From positions 23,310,165-23,374,164 of the forward strand of contig OX424564.1 of NCBI GenBank assembly GCA_949152475.1: 64,000 nucleotides of DNA. Direction: 5' to 3'. Position 1 is the stretch's first letter; each line of letters begins with the position of its first letter. Source of the stretch: Terebella lapidaria. Its lineage: Eukaryota > Annelida > Polychaeta > Terebellida > Terebellidae. Below, piece by piece: positions 10,496 through 21,619 of the stretch. Position numbers and translations under genes: made by a program. Below the pieces are notes generated by a model, which did no database searches, was not told the DNA's origin, and was given only the letters and a program-made list of their open reading frames with translations.

Positions 10496-11202
10496 ACGTG
10501 TGGTATTCATACCAATAGATTGACGCATACATTAATTACACTGAACATAACTGTGCATATATGTTCTATAAGCAATTCGGCACTACCTTATTGATATTTC
10601 GAAGTCAATTTTTATCTATTTTTATTGGTTGTCGCATGTTATATAATTATTTAACAAATGATATGTTTCACAACAAATGTGTGTTAACTTCCAAATATAA
10701 CCCCAGTGTTCCCCAAATGACGTCACACACGATCCTCCACCAATCAGAATACTTCATACTATACAAGCGGCGAATTTTTTTCAGGTCAAAAATATCTATC
10801 GTTCACATTTGTACAAACTAAGGTTTAATGTAATTAATGGTGGAAACGCCCTCACCAATTGATCATTGCCTTGTCAATGAGAAATTATTTGTCGAAAAAT
10901 TTTTTCAGGTAAGATCATTTCATCGAATAAATAAGAATGGTTAATATTGTATGATCAAATAGGGGAATGACCTGGGGTCGATCTAGAATATTTCCCTCGG
11001 CTTCGCCTATGTAGAATAGTCACGCAGGAATGGCTGTCCGTAGGTCTAATACTTTCTCCTGTATGACACTACTGATTTATTCCTATATTTTCTCATATCT
11101 TAGTGTACAAAACATGATAAAAACGTGGATCTAACGAAGTGTTTGACTTTGTTCTCCGTAACGCTACAACCAACCCTCGCAGCGTAAAAGCCATGCTAGG
11201 AA
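10496..11202. other. Spacer between units A and B, no gene seen
   Basis: AT-rich, with only short frames. A perfect cAMP-response-element palindrome TGACGTCA is at 10718-10725. 10970-11190 is more mixed in composition and not recognised. Confidence 0.4.
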
Positions 11203-11479
11203 AAAGACATTGTATTAAGAACTTGAATCTTGATTATTTCATGTAAATTTCACACACATTTGGTGGAGTTAATTACATCCATTTTGGATCCCGACCACTG
11301 AATGAATTTTAATGGATATTATCAAACTGAAACACTATCGTACAATACCGTGCAGCATTCCAAAAGAACATGTAAGTACATGACTTGTAAGTTAAGTACC
11401 TAGGCCGCTACTTGTGATCAATTAAAGTGATGTATTCTCTCCATTACTTTCAAGTGTGTGTCGATAGTTTGTTTGCACG

Positions 11480-11486
11480 TATATAT
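11480..11486 (+). promoter_or_regulatory. TATA box candidate for GT31 copy 2
   Basis: TATATAT in GCACGTATATATGCACAC. It would place transcription start near 11510 and leave a 5' untranslated region of about 340 nt before the ATG at 11853. Confidence 0.45.
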
Positions 11487-11852
11487 GCACACAATAAACT
11501 CTAATGAATTAATCCGCGTACCGAGTGGGTCAGACAGATGTGAAGATGGACGTGAAATCGATACATAATCGATACCTTGTGGATCAGGTTTTCTATTCAT
11601 TTCACTCCAGCTGCAAAGAGCCTGGTTTCTCCATAGTGAATTCCCGTATACCGCCTCATGTCGACATAGGGTATCGCTTGAATGCAGGTGGGAAGACATG
11701 TGGATGAATTCAATTTGTCATAATATGAGCTTCTATTTATGGAGTTCATTGTGAGTCAACTGGATGGTGTGGCTGACGCGAGAGGGAAACACCGAGCAAA
11801 GAAGATGACGATTACAAATAGACGGTTGCAAAATCTGGTCACGCTCGACACG

Positions 11853-11865
11853 ATGAGATTTCCAG
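11853..11865 (+). CDS. First coding exon of GT31 copy 2 (MRFP-G)
   Basis: ATG AGA TTT CCA G followed by a consensus donor GTACGT (11866). The split glycine codon is completed at 12324, giving the N-terminus MRFPGFQRRRSLCVILCTIM. That is a short cytoplasmic tail with a basic RRR and then a membrane anchor, as expected of a type II Golgi enzyme. The alternative, starting in the large exon's own frame at 12203, has no ATG there (it is ATT-type sequence) and would put intron-like residues ahead of the anchor. Confidence 0.7.
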
Positions 11866-12323
11866 GTACGTGTTTGGTAACATCAATTTTGTGGAATGAC
11901 TTTATATTTTTTTTCATCAAAAACACGCACACCGGTTCGTTGATAAATAAGCACACGCTCAGATTTTGTTTTGCATTAGTAGTTATTGAATGATTGATTC
12001 GATTGAAAATGGTCAAAAATGACCTATTTTTCAGGTATTTTGGGGTAAAATAACCCATAATTTCACATTAAATTCCACATTCGATCCCCAATTTCTGTTT
12101 CCGAATACACAATTGGTGATTAATTAAAAGTCTGAAAGTAAGAATCAATCCATTACCACCAATATAGCCAAATCATCAAACGAATTTCAAGTTTTAGTCT
12201 TATTGATTCTTTCCCGGTTTAAATCTATTGGGAAATCCACAAGATTGAGAGAGACATCTTTTATTTCAAAAATTGGATGGCACGAGACAGTTGTGGTATA
12301 TTTTCAACTTTTGTATGATACAG

Positions 12324-13489
12324 GGTTCCAGAGAAGGCGGTCGCTTTGTGTGATTTTATGTACCATTATGGCAGGAGTGGCACTGTGGGAAAGAAACAAC
12401 TTAGCGGATAGATTCAACAGCCGAGAGGGTCCATTGCAAGTGAGGCACTTGATCCCACGCGGTTACGACAGCTTGGTCACACGGAAAGCCAGACATGGCC
12501 GCGACAACTTTCTCTTGGTACCGTTCGTTCAACAATATCGCATCATCCGCGAGCCACTGATGCGAAACCATGATCACCAGTTCATTATCTTCGTCCAGTC
12601 TGCTTTCAGCAACGCCGATAAACGGTCTCTGATAAGGGAAACCTGGGCGAATCCAGAGTTTTATCCCAATACTACCACGAAGTTGCTGGTGCTATTCAGC
12701 ATCGGGTTGCCAAAGCGTGCAGCTTCCGGCAACATTATGACTACTGAACAGGAATCGTTGACATATAATGATGTATTGTTGCTTGATTTTATCGACGAAT
12801 ATGACAACCTAACATTGAAGGGATTGCTGACCATGCATTGGATAAATCACACATTTCCCAATGCACGGTATGTTCTGAAAACGGACGATGATGTCCTTGT
12901 GAATATGTTTTCGTGGCAAGTGGTCATTCAAGCATTTGATTCACTCAACGTGTCATGCACGACCGTGGGTATAGTCTGGAAAGACCCTTGGGCACAAAGA
13001 GAAGGACGTTATCGACTTACACATGAACAGTATCACCCCAGCCAGTTCCCCTCCTTCTGCTCTGGGATTGGTTACTTGATGTCACGTGATTCCATGGACG
13101 CCATCTTGGATGTATCCCGCCACTATCCAGTCCTGATACGGGATGATCCATATTTCACAGGATTAGTGGCGGACGCAGCCAATGTGGACTTATACAGTGT
13201 GGACAAAAAATACCACGACTCAGCTTTTAAATTTGATATCAACATGATATCAAAGAAAACTTTGCTGTTTCACAATGCTACAGAATCGCAGTGGCAGAAT
13301 GCTTGGTCCGCAATGGTGAAGTCGTACAATTTGGCCTCTAGGAAAGAAACGTTGAATCTGATTTTGACCAAATCAAGGAAACACTTCCAGATTGACACAG
13401 GATATTTCAGACTTAAAGGGGAAGTCCCCGGGAAGTGTGTCAAACCAAATCAAGCGAAGGCCCCTGATTCATTTACTCTTGATTTGTGA
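12324..13489 (+). CDS. Beta-1,3-galactosyltransferase-like protein (GT31), copy 2, main exon
   Basis: Closely similar to the GT31 gene at 1005-2168. With the 13-bp first exon it gives a protein of 392 residues; the intron is 11866-12323, phase 1, ending TATGATACAG. Visible in order are the RRR tail and membrane anchor, LIRETW, YNDVLLLDFIDEYDNLTLK, the metal-binding KTDDDVLVN, FCSGIGYLMS and DDPYFTG, so all catalytic landmarks are intact. It differs from copy 1 by a few inserted residues in the stem (RNNLADRF) and by scattered substitutions, several close to DxD-distal motifs (for example KDPWAQ for KYPWAE). Expected role: beta-1,3 transfer of a sugar in the Golgi lumen. AATAAA at 13549 is a likely polyadenylation signal. 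Confidence 0.92.
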
Positions 13490-13548
13490 AGAATATTGTG
13501 CAAACTACTAAAAACTACAAACTGGCCCGAAGGGTGGAAATGTAGCAG

Positions 13549-13554
13549 AATAAA
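13549..13554 (+). terminator. Polyadenylation signal for GT31 copy 2
   Basis: AATAAA 60 bp after the stop codon. The equivalent position in copy 1 has no AATAAA. Confidence 0.5.
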
Positions 13555-13740
13555 AAAATTCCAGGGCACAATATAAATATTTGAAGCCTATTTCCAAGCA
13601 CTTAGTCGTACTGATATACATCCAATTTTATCATTCATACAAAGTCTATGGTTTTAAATGTTTGAAACCTCTTGGGAGAAACAGATGGAAACAGACAGTA
13701 ACTAGATATCGATTTGTTCACGCCAAGTCGTCGCTAAATC

Positions 13741-13780
13741 AGACTTCGTGTTTTCGCGTTCTCGCCCTACTTTTTCAAGT
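13741..13780 (+). repeat. Fragment of the fold-back GAAAAC element
   Basis: CTTCGTGTTTTCGCGTTCTC and CGCCCTACTTTTTCAAG match the right arm of the element at 14643-14907. Confidence 0.6.
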
Positions 13781-13978
13781 ATTCACATGTGAATAAGAGA
13801 TACATAAATTTGTTGGAAATCACATTCCAATTTACTACATGTGTAATTAGGAGCAACGCGGGATCATAGCGTGTCCCTGTTTGTACCTCTGCCTCACGGA
13901 TTTGCTCCAGAAACGATAACGTTATGAGCACATTAACCTAATATCATGAGAGAGAATGCAAAAGTGTGGGTTAAATCA

Positions 13979-14325
13979 AATGTCTATGGTGTACGACGGC
14001 GGCCATTCTTGGATCTCGTGTTTTCGCCTTGAAATGTGGGGCGAGAACGGGAAAATACGAAGCGAAAAGACGAAAGTACAAAGCGAAAACTCGAAAACAC
14101 GAAGAATCAAATGTCTATGGTGTACGACGGCGGCCATTCTTGGATCTCGTGTTTTCGCCTTGAAATGTGGGGCGAGAACGGGAAAATACGAAGCGAAAAG
14201 ACGAAAGTACAAAGCGAAAACTCGAAAACACGAAGCGAAAACTCGAAACTGAATCTCCTCTTTTCGTTTTGTGTTTTCGTGTTTTCGCTTGGTGATTTCG
14301 TCTTTTCGCTTCGTGAGGGGTGTTG
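13979..14325 (+). repeat. Tandem 131-bp units of the fold-back element, plus partial opposite arm
   Basis: Two near-identical 131-bp copies: TGTCTATGGTGTACGACGGC recurs at 13981 and 14112. Each runs from a GACGGCGGCCATTCTTGGAT head into repeated CGAAGCGAAAAGACGAAA-type motifs. From about 14240 the complementary motif (TTTTCGCTT) runs in the opposite sense, so the right side is a partial inverted arm. Confidence 0.85.
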
Positions 14326-14642
14326 AAGGGGTACTGATAGACGGGTTAAAATTAGATTATTTATATTATACATGATTTCATAGGGCGTCAAACATATTTA
14401 GTGGCCTGACATCAATGATTAGCGGCCCGTGACGACCGCTTATCATGGATGGAGGGACACCAAAATGTGATGTATAATACCCTATAAAATCATGCATAAT
14501 ATACTAGTAGATAATATCAATCAGTTCAGTCTCAATAGCACACAACAAATATTGCTATTATTAATAGTTGCATTTCTTTCAATAAATACATTGTTCATTA
14601 TCAGTCAGCCGATTCGTCAGGTCAGATATATAGCATTCAGCG

Positions 14643-14907
14643 CACACGACGGCGGCCATTTTGGGATCTCGGGTTTTCGTCTATAGAAATAGGCGAGAAC
14701 ACGAAATCATGAAACGAAAAGACGAAAACACGAAGCGAAAAGACGAGATTCAGTTTCGAGTTTTCGCTTTGTGTTTTCGAGTTTTCGCTTCGTAGTTTCG
14801 TCTTTTCGCTTCGTACTTTCGCGTTTTCGCTCCGTGTTTTCGTGTTCTCGCCCTACTTTTAAAGGCGAAAACACGAGATCCAAAAATGGCCGCCGTCGTA
14901 CACCATA
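14643..14907. repeat. Fold-back element, more complete copy
   Basis: Head ACGACGGCGGCCATTTTGGG at the left, and its complement (CCAAAAATGGCCGCCGTCGT) at the right. Between them the left side carries CGAAAACACGAAGCG-type text and the right side TTTTCGCTTCG-type text, so the whole unit can fold on itself. CpG is frequent, unlike the AT-rich flanks. No coding capacity. Confidence 0.8.
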
Positions 14908-15360
14908 CTATGGTATCACTCGTTACATACATGTATATCACTGAGAGAAACGGTGGCCCAATTTCACCATCTATAAATATTCAGTTCACTTCATATAGTT
15001 GCAAACCTTCCCGTCATGTAAACATGTAGATGTGTGGCATCTATGGAGGCATTCACACCCTGGCAAAACTTTTGTTCCTCGGAGAAAACCTTCGCACACA
15101 GGTTGGAACTTATGTGTACCCTGTGTGTAGATTCAAACCTTTGCACCTGAATGAACTAGGCATAATGCAGAAACAATAGTATATTGAGCAATGAAGTACA
15201 TTTCGAGAAATTATAATGTCCCATATTAAGAGTCACTGAAGGACACCCGTTCATCAGTACTGCTCGAGATAATGGGTTGAATAGAGTTGGTCCTCAAACA
15301 TGCATGATCTTCTCTCAGTTAAAGAACAATTTTTTTTCTGATATAATCTGCGGAAATAAA

Positions 15361-18300
15361 TGTTAAACGAAACGGTTTGGTCCGGATTGTTTCCGGTATG
15401 AAGGTGTAACATTATGGGATGCTCTGCTCAACAATATAGCATTAAGATATATGTAGTCTTTTGGTTTTCGATTGAGTGCTTGCGACTTGTCATACACCTA
15501 TAGCATGGGTTTTGTTTCAGATTTGTCTCAATAGCTTGTTGGGTAGTTGTAACTAATTCCATCAAGTGTACAGTAGAAACACCCATATTTCACACACTGT
15601 CTGCCCCTGTTGTCGCCAGTATGGTTTTTAGCTGTGAATATTCGATTGGGCCTTTTTTTCAGGATTGTTATTGCTATCATCAACATCTGGTTTCATTGGG
15701 GCTAAGTGGTAACATACATGGATATGTGTCGACTCTCCGAGAGGCGACAAAAACGAAGGAACAGCATGACATAACTAGGAGCTGGATAAGAATTTTATAA
15801 TATTTTTGACATTAGAGCGTTGGGGGCAAAGCCCCCAACTCTCTACATGTCTATGTGCTGACTTTTTAAAGGAGGTTTCATACCAACCTATCAACGTCCG
15901 TTTTGGCATGTAAACCTTTGTACACCTACTTCAAATAAGGATTTTCTTCGTCCTTAAAAAAAATCTCTCGATTTGATGGCAAGCTTTGAATATTCCACAG
16001 ATATATAAAGCATAAATCGATGTGTTAGGTTTGAGAAAATTACGCAAAATGGTCAGCTCGTCTGAAAAACGTCGAAATGGCGGAGCCGATGGAAATTCAC
16101 GTTCCCAGAATGCAAAGCAAATTTTACCGCAATGACGCGTACTTTGGAACGCACCATTTTCTGTGCAGCATTTTGTGCATGCATGTAGGCCTACATGTAA
16201 CTTTGCGTGTGGCCTTTTTTTGGCGTTATCAAGTAAACACAACGATTCGTCTGCGGTACCACGACTACATTTACCGTAATTTGACATATTTTATCACTTC
16301 AGAAGGTGTTCCTTGCTGGGTTGCGAGACCGTTTTATTTCAAACTGGTCTTTCAATTTGCTCAGTATGCATGTGTTATCTATATCATGATATCCGATGCA
16401 GATATTCCTCATAGTTCCCAATATTTTAAGGATATTTTATTGAACTTCAATATCATTTGATCAGGCGTACCTGTTTCATTGAGTTCAAAATAAATGTTTA
16501 CTTATTAGGAATATGATTGAAGTACGATTATGTGTTTCATCATAATATAGGGAATGAATTGGAATCATGTGGGGCATGGGGGTGGGGGGGGGGGGTGGGG
16601 GGTAACGTTGTGTAAGATACATTCAGCTGTCGTGGTGCTGATGATGTGCTCGAGCTCTAATGTCATCTCCCGCAGTTATCTGCATTTTCTTGTTTTGTGC
16701 AAAATTAATCCAAATCTAGTGAACAGTCGAAACCAATACATTGTTCAATAACATCGAACCGTCATCTCAGCTGTTTTGTGCGCATAATATACATAATATG
16801 GCACACATAACCGGACAGCCTTCTCTTACTACTATCCCAGTTTTTTGTCTTCGAAAAGTGGTGTGGTGCATGACGGATGCCGGGTGATCGGCAGGCAGGC
16901 ATTGATCACTGCTGATTGATCACTCCTGCGATGATTCCAAAAAAAGAACAAACAAAATGGTGAGCTCTGCATTTTTGTCGATATTATTTATATTAAATGT
17001 AGAAAATACACGATATCTCTCTTTATGTATTTCTGAATGTATGTAACAAATCATATGATACAAAAAAATACGATGACTTTTTGTATACATTTGTATTAAT
17101 TGAGAATCGGATGCGGAAGACGAACTAATATACCTTGCCTTTCTCACGGCTATAAGTTATTGTATGGTGTCACGTGACTTTATGTTTTGACGTTACCGTT
17201 GTAACGCTTTCACCCAGTCAATATAAATACATTTGATCCCGGTTTGCTGCTTAGTAACAGCCCATAGTAACGCGATAGTCTCACCTTCGAAAACTCTACC
17301 CCTGCCAGCCAGTGATTGGCCGAAAACGGACCTGAATCATGTTTATAACTGACAGGTATAAAGAAATAATCCAGATATAGTGCAGAGTTTCACCTGTGTG
17401 TTCAGCGTTGGAAAATACGCAAATATTCGCGTTGCATTCTTCACGTCAAAACCACGACGTGGGGGTAAAATCAATGCCGTGATGTATCGGTCGTATATCG
17501 TTCAAGATTTTTTAGTGCCATAATAAATGAACCACATAATTAAGTATGTTACTCTTGCTATGTCCGCACTAAATATTCCCATAATCCACAGTGCAGTTTG
17601 AGGTACAGTGTTATATAGGTTGAAGACGCTTTGTCGAGTTGGTGATTGAGAAATGTGAAATATATGACAAATATGCTGTCAGAATACGGGTAATTGTTTC
17701 ACGAATTATGTGCAGTTTTAATAAATAATGATGCTAAGTATGCATTACTCTACATATTCTCTCTACGTTTTTGTTTAGATCAATCTCAGAAATTCATAAT
17801 AAAAAAAAAATAACCGATGTTTTTTACACATGGTAATGGAATCAACTTGCAACCAACAACTTGACCAATTGAAATATGTAAATGTAATTGACGTTTTTAA
17901 TGAATAATATATTATAATTGTAACCCCAGAACAAAGTTTGGCGGATACTATGGATTTACAACCGTCTTCCCTCGCCGTCGCGTCCACCGTAGATATTTTC
18001 TTATGAACGCTCTACAGGTTGCAGATCTGAACCGATTCTGATAAAATTGTTCATGGACATTTATGTCTTATGGCACGATCAGAATACCTATCGATTTTTG
18101 TTGCCAGAGTGTTTCTGGATATTGAACTTGCATGTTGAGCAATGCTCAGACACGAAACCTATATTTTTTCAGAAAGATGAGTTAACTTATTAAAACAATG
18201 TGAAAGAACCAGTTTGAGGTATGTGATCATTCCTTTTGGTTGTATAGAGCCGATGGTTTTGTGCAAAATAGATTACTATTACTGAATAACTCATTCAGTA

Positions 18301-18500
18301 AATTTCAGTAGTTAAGCCCACAATAGAAGTAGTTGAGGCTAGAAATGGTTATTGTTGGACTAAACAAGGCAAGTTACCGAATATTTTAGCTGTTAAGAAT
18401 ACTATGTGGAATAAAAAATTAGTTAATGCTTGGAACTTTTATTACTGACACTGATAAAAGACACTGCTCTAACAGTGATTATATTTTTGTCTCAATTAAC
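15361..18500. other. Intergenic, no gene seen
   Basis: Mostly AT-rich. A perfect dyad TTGGGGGC-AAA-GCCCCCAA is at 15820-15838. A frame of 118 codons on minus (16287-15931) and one of 127 codons on plus overlap each other here; neither shows a recognisable domain. A G-rich tract is at 16571-16602. Confidence 0.5.
16571..16602 (+). repeat. G-rich tract, quadruplex-capable
   Basis: Runs of 4, 5, 12 and 6 G separated by CAT or T, 32 bp in all. Four or more G runs on one strand satisfy the usual quadruplex pattern. Confidence 0.6.
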
Positions 18501-18709
18501 ATATTTTGGACAACAGAGAGAATAGGGCATCAGGGGGGTATCCCCACGCGGTCGTCGGCGACCGGAAAGCGTCTAGTTACTGTTATGTGAATCATAGGAA
18601 TGTGAGTATTAACCTTTTACCGCCACGGCCAAGAGAATTTGATGATGACAACATAAACCTAAGATATATCTTCAAAACGTCCGAAGGTTTACAGCTAAAG
18701 CCAAACTAA

Positions 18710-18735
18710 TGAATGAATGAATGAATGAATGAATG
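18710..18735 (+). repeat. (TGAA)n microsatellite
   Basis: About six and a half copies of TGAA. It ends a stretch (18500-18710) of different composition, GGGGGGTATCCCC and CGGCGACCGG, that may be the 3' part of a retroelement, since such elements often end in short tandem repeats. No domain supports that. Confidence 0.75.
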
Positions 18736-18736
18736 A

Positions 18737-21600
18737 GATATGTGGATTTCATATGTTTGAAATGTTATCTAGCAATTGAAACATCGTTCTATACGTATTG
18801 TATACTTATAACACATTCATCTAATAATAATAATAAAAACACGGTAATGGAACTAATTGTGTTGCAAATGAAATACGGTTACATTAAGTTCATAATATTA
18901 CACATCGCCTGTGAAAATAATCGTTAATGATATTGTGTACTCAATATTGTGACATTTGAAACGTATTGTTTGGAATGACTTGTGGGGTAATGAATTATGC
19001 ATGACCGTCAATTTTGACAGAGAATCAATATACTATGGCTGAGATATTCTCCAAACAGCGATCATTTGCCAGGATGTATCACCTTTCACTTACATATTAT
19101 TTATAAATAAACATAATATATCAGTAAATGCTTGCACCTTATACATTAGGTTTTCAGTTATATGAGTATGACATCAAATGTATATCGCTTTATCTGACTG
19201 AACATTGGCCACTACCTAAATAATGAGGTCATTTAGAAGAGACTCCTGGCTTCCTAGTACACGATTCAATCCATAAAAAATATTTGGCTCTTGACAGGCG
19301 TAGATTCGAAGTAGATAATGACCCATGTATTGCTCAGATGTTTGCACTACGGTTGCCTACGATGGACCCGTCTCGTGCTGAACAGGTGGCTCACATCGTG
19401 AATGGCAGGTAGGCCTAATAGCAGCAACGATATCGCGCCCGTTTTCTGAATGTGCGATCAAGATGGGTGATAAGTTTGTTTTGAGCTTCCAGTGTCGATA
19501 TGGAAGTATTTTATAGTAGGGGAATTGTACTTGTTCGTGGGTTCGCACCGAATATTCCATCCAGGCAGAAACCCATAGGAGATTTCTTATGGGTTTCTGA
19601 TCTAAACTGCGTTGCTTATGGCATGATGGAGGTGTGTCTTGTGACATAAGGTGATGAACGCACCAACAACTTCCAGTTCGTGGATACTACCTATCGCTGT
19701 TTGTCCATATTAAACAAAAGTATGATGTTGAGGTCTCAAAGAGTAATGAGCGATTCAAAATATAACGTCTTAAATTGTATGGTTCAGACATCCGGACTAC
19801 CGCAACTTTTATAAGCCGCAATCGAAGCAAATCCCTCATTTCCCGTATCATCAAACGGATTTATTTGCACAGATCAAACATCGCATTACGTGTATCAGTA
19901 AATACAGCTGCCACACATGAAATCACAGACACAATGACCTTTCCCACGACTACCTGAACTTCCGGCTGGCATGTGGTGTAATTTCTGGCGGCGTTGCATC
20001 GGCTTCGATCAGCGTGCAACGTTATCAATCTATTTGACCTTTTGTAATGCGGAGAACGCTTCGATACGTTTTGATCGAGTTTCGACTTGCATACTCGACT
20101 GATGTGCAACGCGAACAACGAGAGATACCTGCGGTTGAATAGCAAGATATCGTTGATGGTGAAACGACAGGTTTCGATGTTTTTTTTACAGTAGTGTTGG
20201 AGCTACTGCATTCAGTGTCTCTAGTGGACTGTTGTCTGTAATAACAGGTCTCTAAACCGAGGAGGAGCAGAAGATTTAAAAGAAGAGAACTGGAGAAGAA
20301 CACGTGAGATGCATGCATTCCATTTGTTCATAATATATTATGGGGAAACCCCTGTGTTACAATAGCTGTTAGTTATCAAATTATAAAATTTGATCAGGTC
20401 GATCCTATTTGATAAGGTTGTAGGATTTAAAATTTTGGGATTTGACCTCGTCGTCAGTGTCAACATGTTTTGCCAGTAGTTGGCTGCCATTCTGCCCATG
20501 CTCAGCCTCCAACGTGACGGCTTGAACGAATGAATAAAGCAAATTTCCAAATATTTTTGATAAAACAGTAAGCAATAATAATAATGTACTATTTGTTTAA
20601 CGTTTCCCACGCTATTTTGAGAACGACTCGTTTCGTTTTGGGATAACTAGTGATAATCAACAAACAGATGTCTGTGTGTCGATGAGGGATCATTCAGGTG
20701 CAAGCCTAGGGATGAACAGTTGCAGGTATTGGCTAAAAGATCTCCGGAAATTACAAAACATGTTCACCTACGGTAAAATATGCACGTGTCAGTCGCGGAA
20801 GCATTCTTCGGTGCGACGGGTTCACGCGTCTTTGCACGCGGATGGCCCTGCACAGACTACACACGATGATGAGCATAAATTGGCTTAGGGTGTAATATTT
20901 GAATATCTGTTTGGAATTCCTTTGATCACGGTGGTCGATATGTATGTATGCTCGCGAGTTCACTTGGTACTAATTACACGAAAACAACACCAAATGTAGA
21001 CGCAACATCACAACGACGATAATACTTCATTATTTCGGAATCCCTTACTTTTCAAATGGATATGCCATACCGTTTCTTTGAACAGCTAACTTTGATGCAT
21101 GATTGTCTAACTACTTGATTACTATTTTGACTGCTTTATGTGTGTGCATATACAAATGTGTGATATTTTACTGCTTTACACATCTACATACATATAGATT
21201 GTGGTATTACACTGAGGAAGATCAGAGGGGATTGTGACATATGTCTGTGTTGTCAGATGCAAGAGGTGCATATTTTCTTTGAACAAGTGGTGTCGTTCAT
21301 CTGAACCAGGTGTTTTCAACACCCTCACACACGTGGCTATAGTTTACTCTTTTACTTCTACACCTGTGAAACAGGGAAGTATACCGGGAATGTTTAATGT
21401 GATTTTACGTCATGTAACTTCATTACTCACATTCCACTCGGAACAGATTATATTTGAACATGTTTACGGTACTTGTTATAATATGCTATTTCAGCAGCTA
21501 TCTTGTTGCTTCTGATCTGTTCAGTACATAACATTGAATCAGAAATATGGAATTATCATGTATATATTTTTGACGGAGTGGGAACGAGGCAGATATAAAG
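18737..21600. other. Intergenic, no gene seen
   Basis: AT-rich with small CpG-containing patches (19930-20110, 20770-20850). Frames of 60-97 codons occur on both strands without domain matches. A 12-bp dyad hairpin lies at 19566-19599. Confidence 0.4.
19566..19599. other. Hairpin with AGAAACCCAT stem
   Basis: CAGAAACCCATA, a 10-nt loop, then TATGGGTTTCTG: a perfect 12-bp stem. A second hairpin with the same stem core is at 42318-42344. Confidence 0.6.
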
Positions 21601-21619
21601 TAAAAGAAAACTCAACTCT

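Larger units (their letters stand above)
11203..11890 (+). repeat. Duplicated promoter/first-exon block, unit B
   Basis: Partner of unit A about 1.39 kb downstream at the exon end (about 1.5 kb at the left end, because A carries extra sequence). It contains the promoter and the first exon of the second GT31 gene. Confidence 0.8.
12324..15360 (+). repeat. Segmental duplication, copy 2 (GT31 gene plus 3' flank)
   Basis: Partner of 1015-5810 in the same block order. In copy 2 the 13975-14950 interval is occupied by fold-back repeats where copy 1 is continuous near 2930-2960. Copy 2 reads straight through (AGGCATAATGCAGAAACAAT, 15160-15180) where copy 1 carries the tandem array. Confidence 0.8.

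Noticed and set aside
12203-12323. N-terminal extension of the second GT31 frame
   Set aside because: No ATG at its start, residues do not match copy 1, and a splice acceptor at 12323 with an upstream in-phase exon explains the N-terminus better.
13956-14391. Frames of about 95 codons on both strands in the fold-back repeat
   Set aside because: Pure consequence of the periodic CGAAAA words; translations are low complexity and mirror one another.
15931-16460. 118- and 127-codon frames on opposite strands
   Set aside because: Mutually overlapping, no domain; a THAP-like zinc finger was considered but the C2CH spacing is absent.
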